This document shows, one piece after another, positions 27,614-36,857 of a DNA stretch of 42,735 bases. Numbering within the stretch: position 1 is the first letter of the stretch; every line of letters begins with the position of its first letter. Location: the NCBI GenBank assembly GCA_014084085.1, contig NPFB01000012.1, positions 673,736 through 716,470 of the forward strand, in the 5' to 3' direction. This stretch comes from Hondaea fermentalgiana (lineage: Eukaryota; Sar; Bigyra; Thraustochytrida; Thraustochytriidae). A program made the position numbers and the translations under genes. The notes beneath the pieces were generated by a model that saw nothing but the letters and a program-made list of their open reading frames with translations, searched no databases and was not told the DNA's origin.

Positions 27614-29743
27614 TCAAGACACACGCTGCGCGCGGCGACGCGTCGTCGACCTTGCTGGTACGTTTACCTCGCCATCGACGGTGGCTCCACCTACGCTTGA
27701 CCCATTCGCATCGCTCGTGTTGCTGCTTGGGACGGGACTTTCGCCATTGTGAGCTTCCATTTCGTCCGCGAGGTCAGCCTTGCTGCCGCTGCGCTGGCGT
27801 CGTGGGCGTTTACGCGGAGGCAGCACGTCAGCTTTGCTTTGAGAGCTCCCCGACGATGCGCCCTGGGCACTAGTTTTCTCAAGGCTAGCCGCAAGAAGCT
27901 CTTTCGCGTTACCGTTGCCATTCGCGAGCGCCAGAGCGTGAGCCAGTTGTATGCGTGTTTCATCAAGCTGAGCCTTGAGACGTGCTTGGACTTTGTGTTC
28001 CTCATCAACAGTCTTTTCGCGCGTTCGAAGATTTGCAAGAGTCTGCTTAAGCGTGCGTTGCAAATGTATGGCTTCAGTTCGAAGCCTGGTCATCTCGACG
28101 CGGTCAGCTTCCCAAGCATCCATGGTTACGCGAGGAATACCTGCGCCGGAGGGCGCCCAAGGTGTAGTGTCAACGCTGCCCCAGGAAATTGGAATTGTCT
28201 CGAGGTCTTCGTCCCGCGTTCGTTGTCGCAGATCGAGATCCGCGGCCTCAAACTCTTGCTCCTGAGCAAAGTCTCGAATCGCTGGCGTAGCAAGCAAATT
28301 GCGGCTACGATATAAGCGCGTGAGCGCTACTGGATCCATTGGGGTCGCCGCAGGCAGCGCAAAGCTCGGATCATTACTCAGCGGGCTCAAATGAAGGGGC
28401 ACCCCGCGCGGCGGACCATAAGCGGGTCGAGTATACATGACGGGGCGATGATTCACGGGAACCGGCTCGCTCTGCTCAGTGAGGAGAGCCTCTAGGGAAT
28501 CGCGAAGACAAGTATCGCGCTGCTCTAGGTGATCGAGACTCGAGCGTGTGAGCGAGGTCGCCTGCATGAAGACTGTGGCCCCCCAGTCCAATTTGACAAT
28601 GAGAAAACCATCTGGGCGAAGCGCATGCAAGATGCCTGGTCCGAATGGTGTGTGCACGCATCGCAAGTCTTCAATCTTTTGCACGGTTGTGAGGTTTCCG
28701 GCGTCCGAATTCGCATCGGGGCCGCCCGCATGGCCATCATTGGTCTCTTCATCAAGGTCCATGGCGTTTGACTTGGAGCGTTGGCGCGAGCGAGAACGCG
28801 GCGAGGTCTTTGGGGTGCCCGAAGAAGAGGCGTTGAGCTCGCGCTGCGCAAGCTCAGCGCGTTCCTTGTAGTACATGGCATGCTGCAGTACAGCATCGAG
28901 AAGCGGTCCCGTTTGGCGAATGCCCGCGTCCAAGGCGAGCACGCTCGAGAGTCGCTCCGCGTAAACCTTGTGCAAGGTGTCGAGGACGTCTTGCTGCTGC
29001 TCGCGCTTTTTGACTAGCATGGCCATCTTTTGCACAAAGGCGTTGCGAGATGACAGATACGTCTGCTCGTTTACAAAGTCGAGATAATCGTGCAACTCTT
29101 GCCATTCCTTCATCTTTTTGAATGGATAGTAAAAGTTTGTCGAGCCCATTCGCTTTGTCTGCGTGAACGCTCTTCGCACATCTGCAAGAGGCCGTGAGCG
29201 GCGCTTGGTGCTTCCTTTTTTGGTCGCTCCAGAGCCTTTCTGCGCTCCCTTCCCACTCGTTGCGCGCGAGGTCTTTGACGTCGAGCTTGCGCCGTTGGCG
29301 CTGGCAGCATTGCCAGCTTCGCTGCCGTCTTCGTTGTCGCCTTCGTCGACATCGAGATCGTCATCGGGAAATATCCCAGAGCGCGCATTCATTTCCGCAG
29401 ACGTTGAGCCTCGGGTGGAGCTCTGGGCAACAAAGGTTGCCCACGATTCCTCGCCGTCGCAGCGCACGGACATGTCCTCAAGGATGTCGGGTTCCACGGT
29501 GCGAGCGATGAGCTTAAGATCCTTCTTGACCTGCGACTTGCTGAGACCTCGCATGTCGCCCTTTTCAGGGAGCGTGGGGATGGACCATCCTTTGCCAAAG
29601 GTGAGGACCGGGTCGAGTTCGCGTTTCTTGGACGTCACCGACTTGCCATCCTTGTTACGTCTGCGCAGGCCGTACTCGGGCGTCTCCTCGTCGTCCTCGT
29701 CGTCGCTGCTGCGAGGCGGGTCTGCCTTTGCACCGTCCTGCAT
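27614..29743 (-). CDS. Unrecognised, probably nuclear protein with a Tudor-like segment and coiled coil
   Basis: Single-exon frame of 709 residues from ATG 29743 (caggATG). The start follows a long open stretch whose upstream part is the microsatellite, so 29743 is preferred. It begins acidic (SSDDEDDEE) and then has YGLRRRNKDGK. A conserved-looking region spans about 30-90 (VLTFGKGWSIPTLPEKGD). Basic Lys/Arg/Ser stretches occur near 170 and 310. A helical segment (about 195-280) contains NFYYPFKKMKEWQELHDYLD. Near 365-405 lies RCVHTPFGPGILHALRPDG with VKLDWGATVFM, resembling small SH3-like barrels (Tudor or KOW). A coiled coil spans about 540-615, followed by RKRPRRQR. I do not recognise the family; chromatin or RNA binding is a guess. 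Confidence 0.65.
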   Translation of the reverse strand: MQDGAKADPPRSSDDEDDEETPEYGLRRRNKDGKSVTSKKRELDPVLTFGKGWSIPTLPEKGDMRGLSKSQVKKDLKLIARTVEPDILEDMSVRCDGEESWATFVAQSSTRGSTSAEMNARSGIFPDDDLDVDEGDNEDGSEAGNAASANGASSTSKTSRATSGKGAQKGSGATKKGSTKRRSRPLADVRRAFTQTKRMGSTNFYYPFKKMKEWQELHDYLDFVNEQTYLSSRNAFVQKMAMLVKKREQQQDVLDTLHKVYAERLSSVLALDAGIRQTGPLLDAVLQHAMYYKERAELAQRELNASSSGTPKTSPRSRSRQRSKSNAMDLDEETNDGHAGGPDANSDAGNLTTVQKIEDLRCVHTPFGPGILHALRPDGFLIVKLDWGATVFMQATSLTRSSLDHLEQRDTCLRDSLEALLTEQSEPVPVNHRPVMYTRPAYGPPRGVPLHLSPLSNDPSFALPAATPMDPVALTRLYRSRNLLATPAIRDFAQEQEFEAADLDLRQRTRDEDLETIPISWGSVDTTPWAPSGAGIPRVTMDAWEADRVEMTRLRTEAIHLQRTLKQTLANLRTREKTVDEEHKVQARLKAQLDETRIQLAHALALANGNGNAKELLAASLEKTSAQGASSGSSQSKADVLPPRKRPRRQRSGSKADLADEMEAHNGESPVPSSNTSDANGSSVGGATVDGEVNVPARSTTRRRAQRVS

Positions 29744-30016
29744 CCTGGCGTCTCGGCCACGGAGAACGAGGGCCAAGGTCTTGCCCTCCTGCCTCGCGAT
29801 ATATTCGATATATTTTCTAGCTCTTGCACGCGTCCTACCCCAGGCAGACCTCCTCGCCGCCGTGTGCCGGAACGGCGCAGCTCGGGAGAGCAAGCGCGAC
29901 GCCTCCCGGGCTGCTGCGCTGCCCCGCCGCGTCTGCCCTCCGCGCCTCGCGCGGGCGGGCGGCCAGGGCTCCAGTGCGCTCGCTGCCGGTCGCAACGGCG
30001 TCGCGCCTCGGGGTCT

Positions 30017-30172
30017 GTCTGTCTGACTGTCTGTATGTCTGTATGTATGATTGTCTGTATCTGTCTGTCTCTGACTGTCTGTCTGTCTGTCTGTCTGTAT
30101 GTATGACTGTCTGTCTCTGTCTCTGTCTGTGTCTCTGTCTGTCTCTGTCTCTGTCTGTCTGTCTGTCTGCCA
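30017..30172. repeat. TCTG tetramer microsatellite (CAGA on minus)
   Basis: A 156-base tract of TCTG units is interspersed with TCTCTG, TATG and ACTG variants. It is the longest simple repeat in the window. All its long open frames come from the repeat and are not treated as coding. Confidence 0.95.
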
Positions 30173-30669
30173 GAGAGACTCGGGCACAGGCAGACCAGAC
30201 GGCCGCCCCGCCTCGCGCGTGCAGAGCTCAAGCCCGGCTCGCGGCTCGGGGCGCGAGGACCGGCGTCCCGGGGCCCGGCACGGCGGCGCGCGCGGTGACC
30301 GGCGCCGGAGCCAGCCCTGGCCTCGCGTCGCGTCGCGGCGCGGCGCGGCCTGCGTCGTCTCGCGCGGCGTCGGATGAAGGCGTAAGTTCGAGGAATGTAT
30401 GAAAGGAAGGAATGCAAGGATGAATGAACCTTGGTGGGCAAAATCAAGATGAGCCTAACATTGAGAGTACCCCCTTTGCGAAACCCAAATTCGGGTAGAT
30501 ACGCGACTTGGGCTCTTTGGAGTAGGGCAGATTGTGTGTCTAGGCGCTAGGATTTCCCGAGGCTTTAGTTGGGAGATCCGCGTCGAGGGCTTGCTGCTGC
30601 TGCCTGCGTGCGTGCTTGCTGGATGAAGGGTTGCGAATGGTGCAGAGCCCCAGCAGCACGTAACGCTTC

Positions 30670-30855
30670 TCACACTTGTGTAAAATTCTTTGCCACACGA
30701 GAAGTCAAGTCGAAAGAAAAATATTTTTCCAAAAGTTCGCCGTTGAGGATAGCTTCGACTTTACGAATCTTTCCAGTTGGGAAGTGCTCTCCCTTCGCTA
30801 AGGCTGGTGCGAGAAGGGAAGGAGAAGTCCAGGGCCATGAGTCAAGTTTATAAAT
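30670..30855 (-). pseudogene. Orphan coding-like fragment (exon or relic)
   Basis: The minus strand has a 61-codon frame between a TAA (30858-30856) and a TGA (30672-30670). Its peptide has balanced, globular composition: SWPWTSPSLLAPALAKGEHF, then PTGKIRKVEAILNGELLEKY and FSFDLTSRVAKNF. There is no ATG in frame. A TTAG acceptor-like site lies inside it, and GTGTGA/GTGAGA donor-like sequence overlaps its end, so it could be an internal exon. The segment V-E-A-I-L-N-G-E-L-L-E-K-Y weakly recalls the entry of PARP-type ADP-ribosyltransferase domains (IxNxxLWxxY), but no HGT motif follows. It may be a relic or an upstream exon of the minus-strand gene starting at 29743. Confidence 0.25.
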
Positions 30856-31208
30856 TTATGCGCAAATTTAATCTTGGAGAGATTTGTGTGCCGCGCAGAG
30901 AAGAAACCTTGATCTCATTCAAATCCTGTGCGTCTGCGGGGAAACATGCAAATCTTTGTCCGGTGAAACGCCGGCACGTCAATAACGGTCATAACGGCTT
31001 AAAAGACGTTTCACTCTTACGCCCTGACAGAGAAGCGCCCTCGCCTCAACATACATACCCTCGCGAAGTTTCACTTTGAACGAAGTCGCCCGAGCAGCGG
31101 GGTGGGCCCTGACACGGGAGGCGGGGCAAAGAGGGAGGGGCGCAGCGCTGACAGCGAGCGCGCCTGTGCTCCCCACCTCGAGCAGGTTCTTGGATTGCCT
31201 TCGCAAGA

Positions 31209-31694
31209 ATGACTCCAGACGTGCGAACTCTAACGTGCATGGGCCTTCCCTCTGCACAACGTTGTGGACGCGGCCGCGAGCGCGAGCGCGAGCACAAGCA
31301 CAAGCGCAAGCACGCAGGGCTTGCGCTACTGTTTGTTGTTCTCATCCTAGCCACGCTTGGCATACATGTTGTGGCACAAGATGCTGCACCCGATGAGGAC
31401 GCACGCTGCGAGGCCGAAATCGGGGATCGTGCGAGTTCTCTTCAGCAGGACGCTGGGACGCAAGACAATGATGTCAAGCACACCCCTCTTGATCGAATAG
31501 ATGACACAAATGCGGACGCAAATGCCTTGGATTCGGGAATGGCCGTTCTCGAGGACGACGTCACTACGGATCCCGATTTGACAGAGCTGGAGTTTGTAGA
31601 CATCCCGGACGAAGCCTTGCAAGAGTCGGCTGAGGAAGAGATTGTGCATGTAAACCACCACAATCAAGCCTCAGAAGCGAGCGATACACAAGCG

Positions 31695-31725
<31 letters not shown>

Positions 31726-33689
31726 CTTCTTCTTCTTCTTCTTCTTCTCCAGAGGTCCTTCACATGATTCTCGAGTCCCTTACGCTTGAGCTTGCCGAGA
31801 CTCGCGCAGTCATTGCGGCGCACGAGCGACGTCTGCTTGCACTCGAGGCCGCACGCAATGCGTTGCATGAACACGAAGGTGCTCATCTCAGCGCCACGCA
31901 AATGGCAGACTTGCTCAACAAGATTGAGCCCGTTGGAACGACAGTCCACGTGAATCGAGGAAGCCAAGATCATAAGTTCACGTTTGCAGACTCTGGCTCA
32001 GCAAGCTCGACGCCTGCGACCCCGTTGGCCGAAGGAGAGGCACACGAGTTTTTTGAATCGTATTTTATGGAGCGCCTCAAGATCCCGACACCTCGAGCTC
32101 TCTCCACAGAAATCTTGGTGATTACTGCCAAGGGTGCCAAAACGAAAATATTGACAAATGCGGGGTATCAAGGCCGCGTCTCCCTCTTGTTGACACTCGA
32201 TGACGCAGGGGTATTGTCCGCCATCGACACGGCCACTGGCGATGTCGTCTTCAAGGAGCGCCTTCCCAAGCCGGAGGGGAGCGACAGGCCCTTCCGTGTA
32301 TTGGCGATTCCAGGGCCACAGCCCTTCGTCTACCTTGTACACGAAGACGGGCATGCCGTCGCGTTTAATGTGAGTGTGAGCTGTCAAATGCAGCGCATCG
32401 CGGGCTCGCAAAAAGTGTCACCGGCACAGACATCAAGCACGGGTCTCGGCATTGCTTTCGAGCTAAAGGAGACATTCAACCTGTGCGCCGGGAGCGAGAA
32501 TCATCCGTCAGGGTGCGATGGCCTCGCGTTTGCTGGAATCTATGGCTCGCGTAAGACACCTGTGCTTGTCGTAGGTGGGTCAAACGGACTTGCGCGAAGC
32601 TACAAGCGCGACGGTACGCTTGGCGGAGAACTGTTGCACGATGGCGCAAATGCTTTACAGATTGCGACTTCAAATGGCAACCAATTAGCTCTTTCCGACG
32701 GTGACCATCTGACGCTTGCAAATACAATGACGTTAATCCCCTCGCGAAAAGTATGCGAGGGGATTCGTGGCGCTACCATCGTAGATCTGGCGTATGACAC
32801 GCTTTCTCCGGTCCTCTTGTACGCAGGCACAGCGGAGGGCGAGGTGCTCGTGTACAATACGCGCATGCGCCCACGCGAGGGCGACAAGACCTCGACGGGA
32901 GCTACATGCAAGCTGACTGCAAAGATTCCAGTCTTCCAGCACGCTGTGGCCTTTGCGCAGTCTCAAGGTGGAAAAGTGAAAGCCCCAGATCGGGGCCCAG
33001 TTCGTATCGCCACCGTTACCGGCTACCTGCTCGCACGTGTGGGCGATGTGCTATGTGTTTTCAATGCGACGCACACGCTGCGCCGCCCAGCAAAGTTTCT
33101 CCTCGCGCATGCACTCATGGAATCAGGAGACGCGAAAGCGGGGCTTTCTGAGACGTTGTCAGCTGCAATGACGGGGCTCATGGCAATGAGCCAGACGGAT
33201 GCCCCGCGCGAGACGCAGTACTTGGTTTTTGCGGGCGTCTCCGGCCCTGAAGCGAGCATGCAGGTGTTTGAGAGCATGCTGCCGTACGAGGAACCTTCCA
33301 AGGACTTTGGCTGGGTACGCGGGCCTCTCATTGTCGGCACGGTCGTCGCCGTCTTCTTTTTTCAATTTTCTCGCGCCAAGAAGGATTCACGCTCGCGTTC
33401 AACATTTCCAGGAAACTTTCCTGGAATGATGGGCGGCCCTGGCGGTGGCGATTTTGGCGATCTCGATGCTGATCTTCGTAAATTTATGTCGCGTCCTGGA
33501 GGTGGTGGAATCGGTGGTCGGCCAGGAACTTTGGGTCAAGCTGGTGGTCGTGGTAGCTTTGGCTCTCGGGCCACAGGTGGCGGCAGCTGGGGTGATGATT
33601 TCGATGGTAGCTTTGGATCCGGAGGTCGTCTCGGTGGTGGCGGCGGCGGCGGTGGTGGTGCCTTTGGCCGGGAGTTCGGCGACGAGTAA
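31209..33689 (+). CDS. Type I membrane protein with propeller-like lumenal domain and Gly-rich tail
   Basis: Single exon, 826 residues from ATG 31209 (agaATG). A charged N-terminus (RGREREREHKHKRKH) precedes a hydrophobic signal segment (about 37-57, LALLFVVLILATLGIHVV). An acidic region and a 19- to 20-Ser run (about 163-181) follow, then a short helix (ELAETRAVIAAHERRLLALE). The main body (about 300-690) shows repeated beta strands of propeller type, such as LLTLDDAGVLSAIDTATGD, FVYLVHEDGHAVAFNV and LYAGTAEGEVLVYNTR. A single membrane helix lies near 701-720 (LIVGTVVAVFFFQF). The cytosolic tail is Gly-rich with FGD/SFGS repeats. The order signal, lumenal propeller, membrane helix and short tail fits an ER or plasma-membrane receptor-like protein. 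The family is not identified. Confidence 0.72.
31698..31747. repeat. TTC/TCT trinucleotide run encoding poly-Ser
   Basis: About seventeen tandem TCT codons read as Ser in the lumenal part of the type I membrane protein. Every unit uses the same codon, so this is a true DNA microsatellite. Confidence 0.9.
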
Positions 33690-33786
33690 GCTGGTGGCAT
33701 TTTGTACACTCAGGTTCAAGGTCTCTGGTATGGGAATGGAAATTCGTGCGCACCATGTGTATTCCACGTGTCTGAACACACAGAAA

Positions 33787-33792
33787 AATAAA
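33787..33792 (+). promoter_or_regulatory. Candidate polyadenylation signal AATAAA
   Basis: A canonical AATAAA occurs 98 bases after the stop codon of the type I membrane protein gene. Whether this lineage uses the hexamer is not known from the window. Confidence 0.35.
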
Positions 33793-33938
33793 CAATAGTT
33801 CGGGTCACCCAGAGTATAGGACAAGTATTCGTGTGTGCAAGTATCATTTCATTCTTTTTGGCTTTCAGTTGGCTTGCGGCAGCGAAAAAGGGAGCAGCTA
33901 AGGGTCAGACGAATGGAGCCAGGTGATGCGACAACAAA

Positions 33939-35456
33939 TCAGCAGTACCAGCCGAGAGGGGCGTCAGACTTGTACTGCACCACCTGCTTTGGCTCAAGGT
34001 AGTTGGAGAGGCCGTACTCGCCGAGGTCCCGGCCAACGCCACTAAGCTTGCGGCCGCCCCAGGGCAACTGGCAAAAGCAAGGCTGCGAGCAGTTGTTCCA
34101 GACAATGCCCGCCTTGAGCCCGCGCGTAGCACGGTCAAGCTTGGCCTCATCTGAAGAAAAGACGGCACCGGCTAGACCATACTTGGAGTCGTTGGCGAGC
34201 TCGATTGCCTCTTCTTCAGACGCAAAGGTCTGCACCACAAGCACCGGGCCAAAGATCTCGTCCGTCCATGCCACATTGGATCTGTCCCCGGACGCGAGGC
34301 GAAGAATGGTGGGGGGAATGAAGAAGCCTTTTCCTGACGCAGGCTTTTCACCGAAAATGCGTTCCGCGCCTTCGGCCACGGCGCGGTCAACGAGACCAAG
34401 GACGTGAGCTTGCTGCTTGCGGGAAATGACAGGCCCAAGCTTGGTCTCCTTGTCCATGGGATCCCCCATGCGAATTTTCTCGCCAATAGCCTTGAGCTTG
34501 GCGATAAAGTCGTCTGCGATGGATTCGTCGATGAGCAGACGCGTCGTGGAACTGCAAATTTGGCCATTAGTCCACCACGAGCCAAAGCACACCCACTCAG
34601 CAGCCTTGTCCAGCGCTGCGTCGGCGTGAACAATGGCGGCACTGTGGCCACCAAGTTCGAGACCCATCTTTTTCAGACGCCTGGCGGCCTCGCTGCCCGC
34701 ACTGGCGCCAGCGGCAGGGGAGCCCGTGAGCGAGAGCACGTCAATCTGCGGCGAAGCAACCATGGCAGCGCCCGTGGGCCCACTGCCTGTGACAATGTTG
34801 ACAACGCCAGGAGGAAGACCAACCTTTTGCAAGGTGCGTCCGAGCGCCAGGACAGTGAGCGGCGTGTACTCGCTGGGCTTGACAACACAAGTGCAGCCCG
34901 CAGCGATTGCGGGGCATACTTTCCAGCAAAAGAGAAGCAGCGGGTAGTTAAAGGCCAACACGAGACCCGCCACACCCGCGGACTCTTGGCGAATCGTGCA
35001 GGCGTAGTCTGCATCGCCGACATCCACAGTTTTGCACCCTCTGTCGCCGTCGAGCTCTTCTGCGAGAGAAGCATAGTAGTTGAAGCATGCGGCACAATCG
35101 TCGAGGTCCCACTCGGCTTCGGGAAAGGGTTTACCATTGTTGAGGGTCTCGAGCTCACTGAGTTCGGCCTTGCGTTCGACCAGGTCCTTTGCGATCGCGC
35201 GCATGTACTCGGCCCTTTTCGCGCCGCCAAGCTTGGCCCAGGCGGCCTGCGCCTTTTGCGCCGCAGCCGCGGCCGCCTCGACGTCCTCGGCGCTCGCTTC
35301 AGGCGCCTTGGCGAGGACCTTTTCCGAAAAAGGGTTGATCACCTCACGGTACGTCAGGCTCGCGGCCTCTACGAAATCTCCGTTGATGAAGAGCTTGAGG
35401 GCGCCGGAGGCGGCGACCATGTCGGCGTCCACGCCCTTGAGTTGCTGTGCGCTCAT
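33939..35456 (-). CDS. ALDH10-family aminoaldehyde / betaine aldehyde dehydrogenase
   Basis: Single exon, 505 residues from ATG 35456, full family length. Catalytic residues are present: Asn170 in FNYP, Lys193 in VKPSEYTP, Glu267 in ELGG and the nucleophile Cys301 in WTNGQICSS. The segment NNCSQPCFCQLPWGG (454-468) and the ending GRDLGEYGLSNYLEPKQVV are typical of the plant ALDH10 group. The aromatic substrate box is kept: Tyr171, Trp178, Trp295, Trp466. Position 451, equivalent to residue 441 of spinach BADH, is Ile, which in plants goes with aminoaldehyde rather than betaine-aldehyde use. The C-terminus is GWYC, so the peroxisomal SKL-type signal of many plant members is absent and a cytosolic location is likely. 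Divergent from RPL12. Confidence 0.9.
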   Translation of the reverse strand: MSAQQLKGVDADMVAASGALKLFINGDFVEAASLTYREVINPFSEKVLAKAPEASAEDVEAAAAAAQKAQAAWAKLGGAKRAEYMRAIAKDLVERKAELSELETLNNGKPFPEAEWDLDDCAACFNYYASLAEELDGDRGCKTVDVGDADYACTIRQESAGVAGLVLAFNYPLLLFCWKVCPAIAAGCTCVVKPSEYTPLTVLALGRTLQKVGLPPGVVNIVTGSGPTGAAMVASPQIDVLSLTGSPAAGASAGSEAARRLKKMGLELGGHSAAIVHADAALDKAAEWVCFGSWWTNGQICSSTTRLLIDESIADDFIAKLKAIGEKIRMGDPMDKETKLGPVISRKQQAHVLGLVDRAVAEGAERIFGEKPASGKGFFIPPTILRLASGDRSNVAWTDEIFGPVLVVQTFASEEEAIELANDSKYGLAGAVFSSDEAKLDRATRGLKAGIVWNNCSQPCFCQLPWGGRKLSGVGRDLGEYGLSNYLEPKQVVQYKSDAPLGWYC

Positions 35457-36098
35457 GGCGCTTGCTTTGCGTCTCGTTCTTTCCCTCTCGCTCTCTTGCG
35501 GGCAAGCGGCGGTCGCTGTCGGCAGCGGTACTGGACGTGTTCGGATTTTGCGCGTGCTCGGACTTGCAGCCCCCTCAAGATCTTCTTCGTCCTCTCTTTT
35601 ATTGACTAGGCCTACATCGCGGAGAAGATCTTTTCTCCACCTGCAGCTGCACTGCAGACTGTGACAGTGTGAGCATTGGCACGTGCCATCAAATCAGTAG
35701 GAGACGCGAGTCCCGGTCCCGCGGTCCCACGGAACTGTACCGGCGCGGCCCCTGTTTCCCACGTGGATTCCCGTGTTCGCAGCGACGTTTAGGCCACTTG
35801 CGAACCTCCAATTCCCCACTTGCGCGGTGGCGCCATTCCCGACTTGCGGACACGGGCCCAGCCCAGGGTTCGCCGGACCTCGGCGCAGGCAGGCGCCGAA
35901 GTATCCGTGGTGAATGGCACGAGCGTCGCGTTCGCGCGCGTTCCCCCAGGCGAGAAGGGGGGCGCCCCTGCTTCGCGCTAGAAAAGCGGAATTGATGGGC
36001 GGCGCAAGCAGAGTGGCAGCGAGAGGTTGGCAGTCAGGCATCCATCGCGCCCCAGGAGCAGCAGCAGCAGCAGCGACGCTCGCGGAGACGTAGAGACC
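35457..36098. promoter_or_regulatory. Divergent intergenic region (ALDH10 / RPL12)
   Basis: The 642 bases separate the ALDH10 and RPL12 start codons. They are GC-rich, with an AGCAGC run (36057-36074) close to the RPL12 start. It should hold both promoters, including a strong ribosomal-protein promoter. No defined site was recognised. Confidence 0.45.
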
Positions 36099-36857
36099 AT
36101 GGGCCCTCCCCCCGCCGTAAGTGCCGCCGCGGCCGCACCCGTGGACGCCGCGCGCCTCGCCGCGACGAGGCGCGCGGGATGGAGATGAGAGATGATGAGC
36201 ACGAACCAGACGGATGGAATGTCTCGAGGCCTTTTCTGTGCCTGCGCGAGAGACCCGCACCAGGCGCGGTGCCTCGTGACGTGCAGAGGACGCGCTGGAG
36301 GAGAGGAGATTGAAGGAAAGAGACTGAGAGACTGACGCGACGATTACACACGCTTTGCGGACGATTTGGATGCACAGGACGATGTTAAAATTGTGACGAT
36401 GCGCGCCATTGGTGGCGAGGTCGGCGCGGCCTCAGCATTGGCCCCCAAGGTCGGCCCCCTCGGCCTCTCCCCCAAGAAGGTTGGTGAGGACATCAAGGCC
36501 GCCACCCTCGACTGGAAGGGCCTCAAGGTCACGGTCAAGCTCGTGATCCAGAACCGCCAGGCCAAGGTGGAGCTCGTGCCAAGTGCCTCCTCGATGGTCA
36601 TTAAGGCCCTCAAGGAGCCCGTGCGCGACCGCAAGAACGGCCCCAAGAACGTGGCCCACAACGGCAACGTCGACCTGGATGAGATTATTGAAATTGCCCG
36701 CGTCATGCGACCGCGCTCCATGGCCCGCAAGCTCGCTGGCACCGTCAAGGAGATCCTCGGCACCGCCCACTCTGTTGGCTGCACCGTCAACGGCGAGCAC
36801 CCCACCGACATCATGGCAAAGATCGACGAGGGTGAGCTTGAGATTCCGGAAAAGTAA
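36099..36857 (+). CDS. RPL12: 60S ribosomal protein L12 (uL11)
   Basis: Two exons: a tiny 18-base first exon (36099-36116, MGPPPA) and 36378-36857, together 165 residues, the same length as human RPL12. The donor is GTAAGT at 36117; the acceptor is GCACAG at 36377. Joining gives [23 protein letters not shown], matching the conserved start. Other landmarks are [51 protein letters not shown] and [17 protein letters not shown]. The protein binds the GTPase-associated centre of 28S rRNA at the base of the P-stalk. Its C-rich codon choice is the strongest in the window, as expected for a highly expressed gene. Confidence 0.96.

Larger units (their letters stand above)
29744..31208. other. Gene-poor intergenic region
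   Basis: The 1.46 kb separates two divergent genes. It contains a GC-rich part (29850-30370), the TCTG microsatellite, and an AT-richer part (about 30640-31060) with one orphan coding-like fragment. No tRNA or other RNA gene could be supported. Confidence 0.5.

Noticed and set aside
27614..30187. 857-codon version of the unrecognised minus-strand protein
   Set aside because: The extra N-terminus is the TCTG/CAGA microsatellite and GC-rich sequence. The ATG at 29743 has good context and is followed by normal protein composition.
30670..30672. TGA as a selenocysteine codon extending the orphan fragment by 36 codons
   Set aside because: The downstream translation is low-complexity Ala/Gln/Arg and no hairpin of SECIS type was recognised; a splice donor or plain stop is simpler.
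30979..31257. 92-codon minus-strand frame upstream of the type I membrane protein
   Set aside because: No ATG start, overlaps the start of a supported gene and shows no family resemblance.
34404..35609. 401-codon plus-strand frame opposite ALDH10
   Set aside because: It is the antisense shadow of a fully conserved ALDH; its sequence has no family resemblance.
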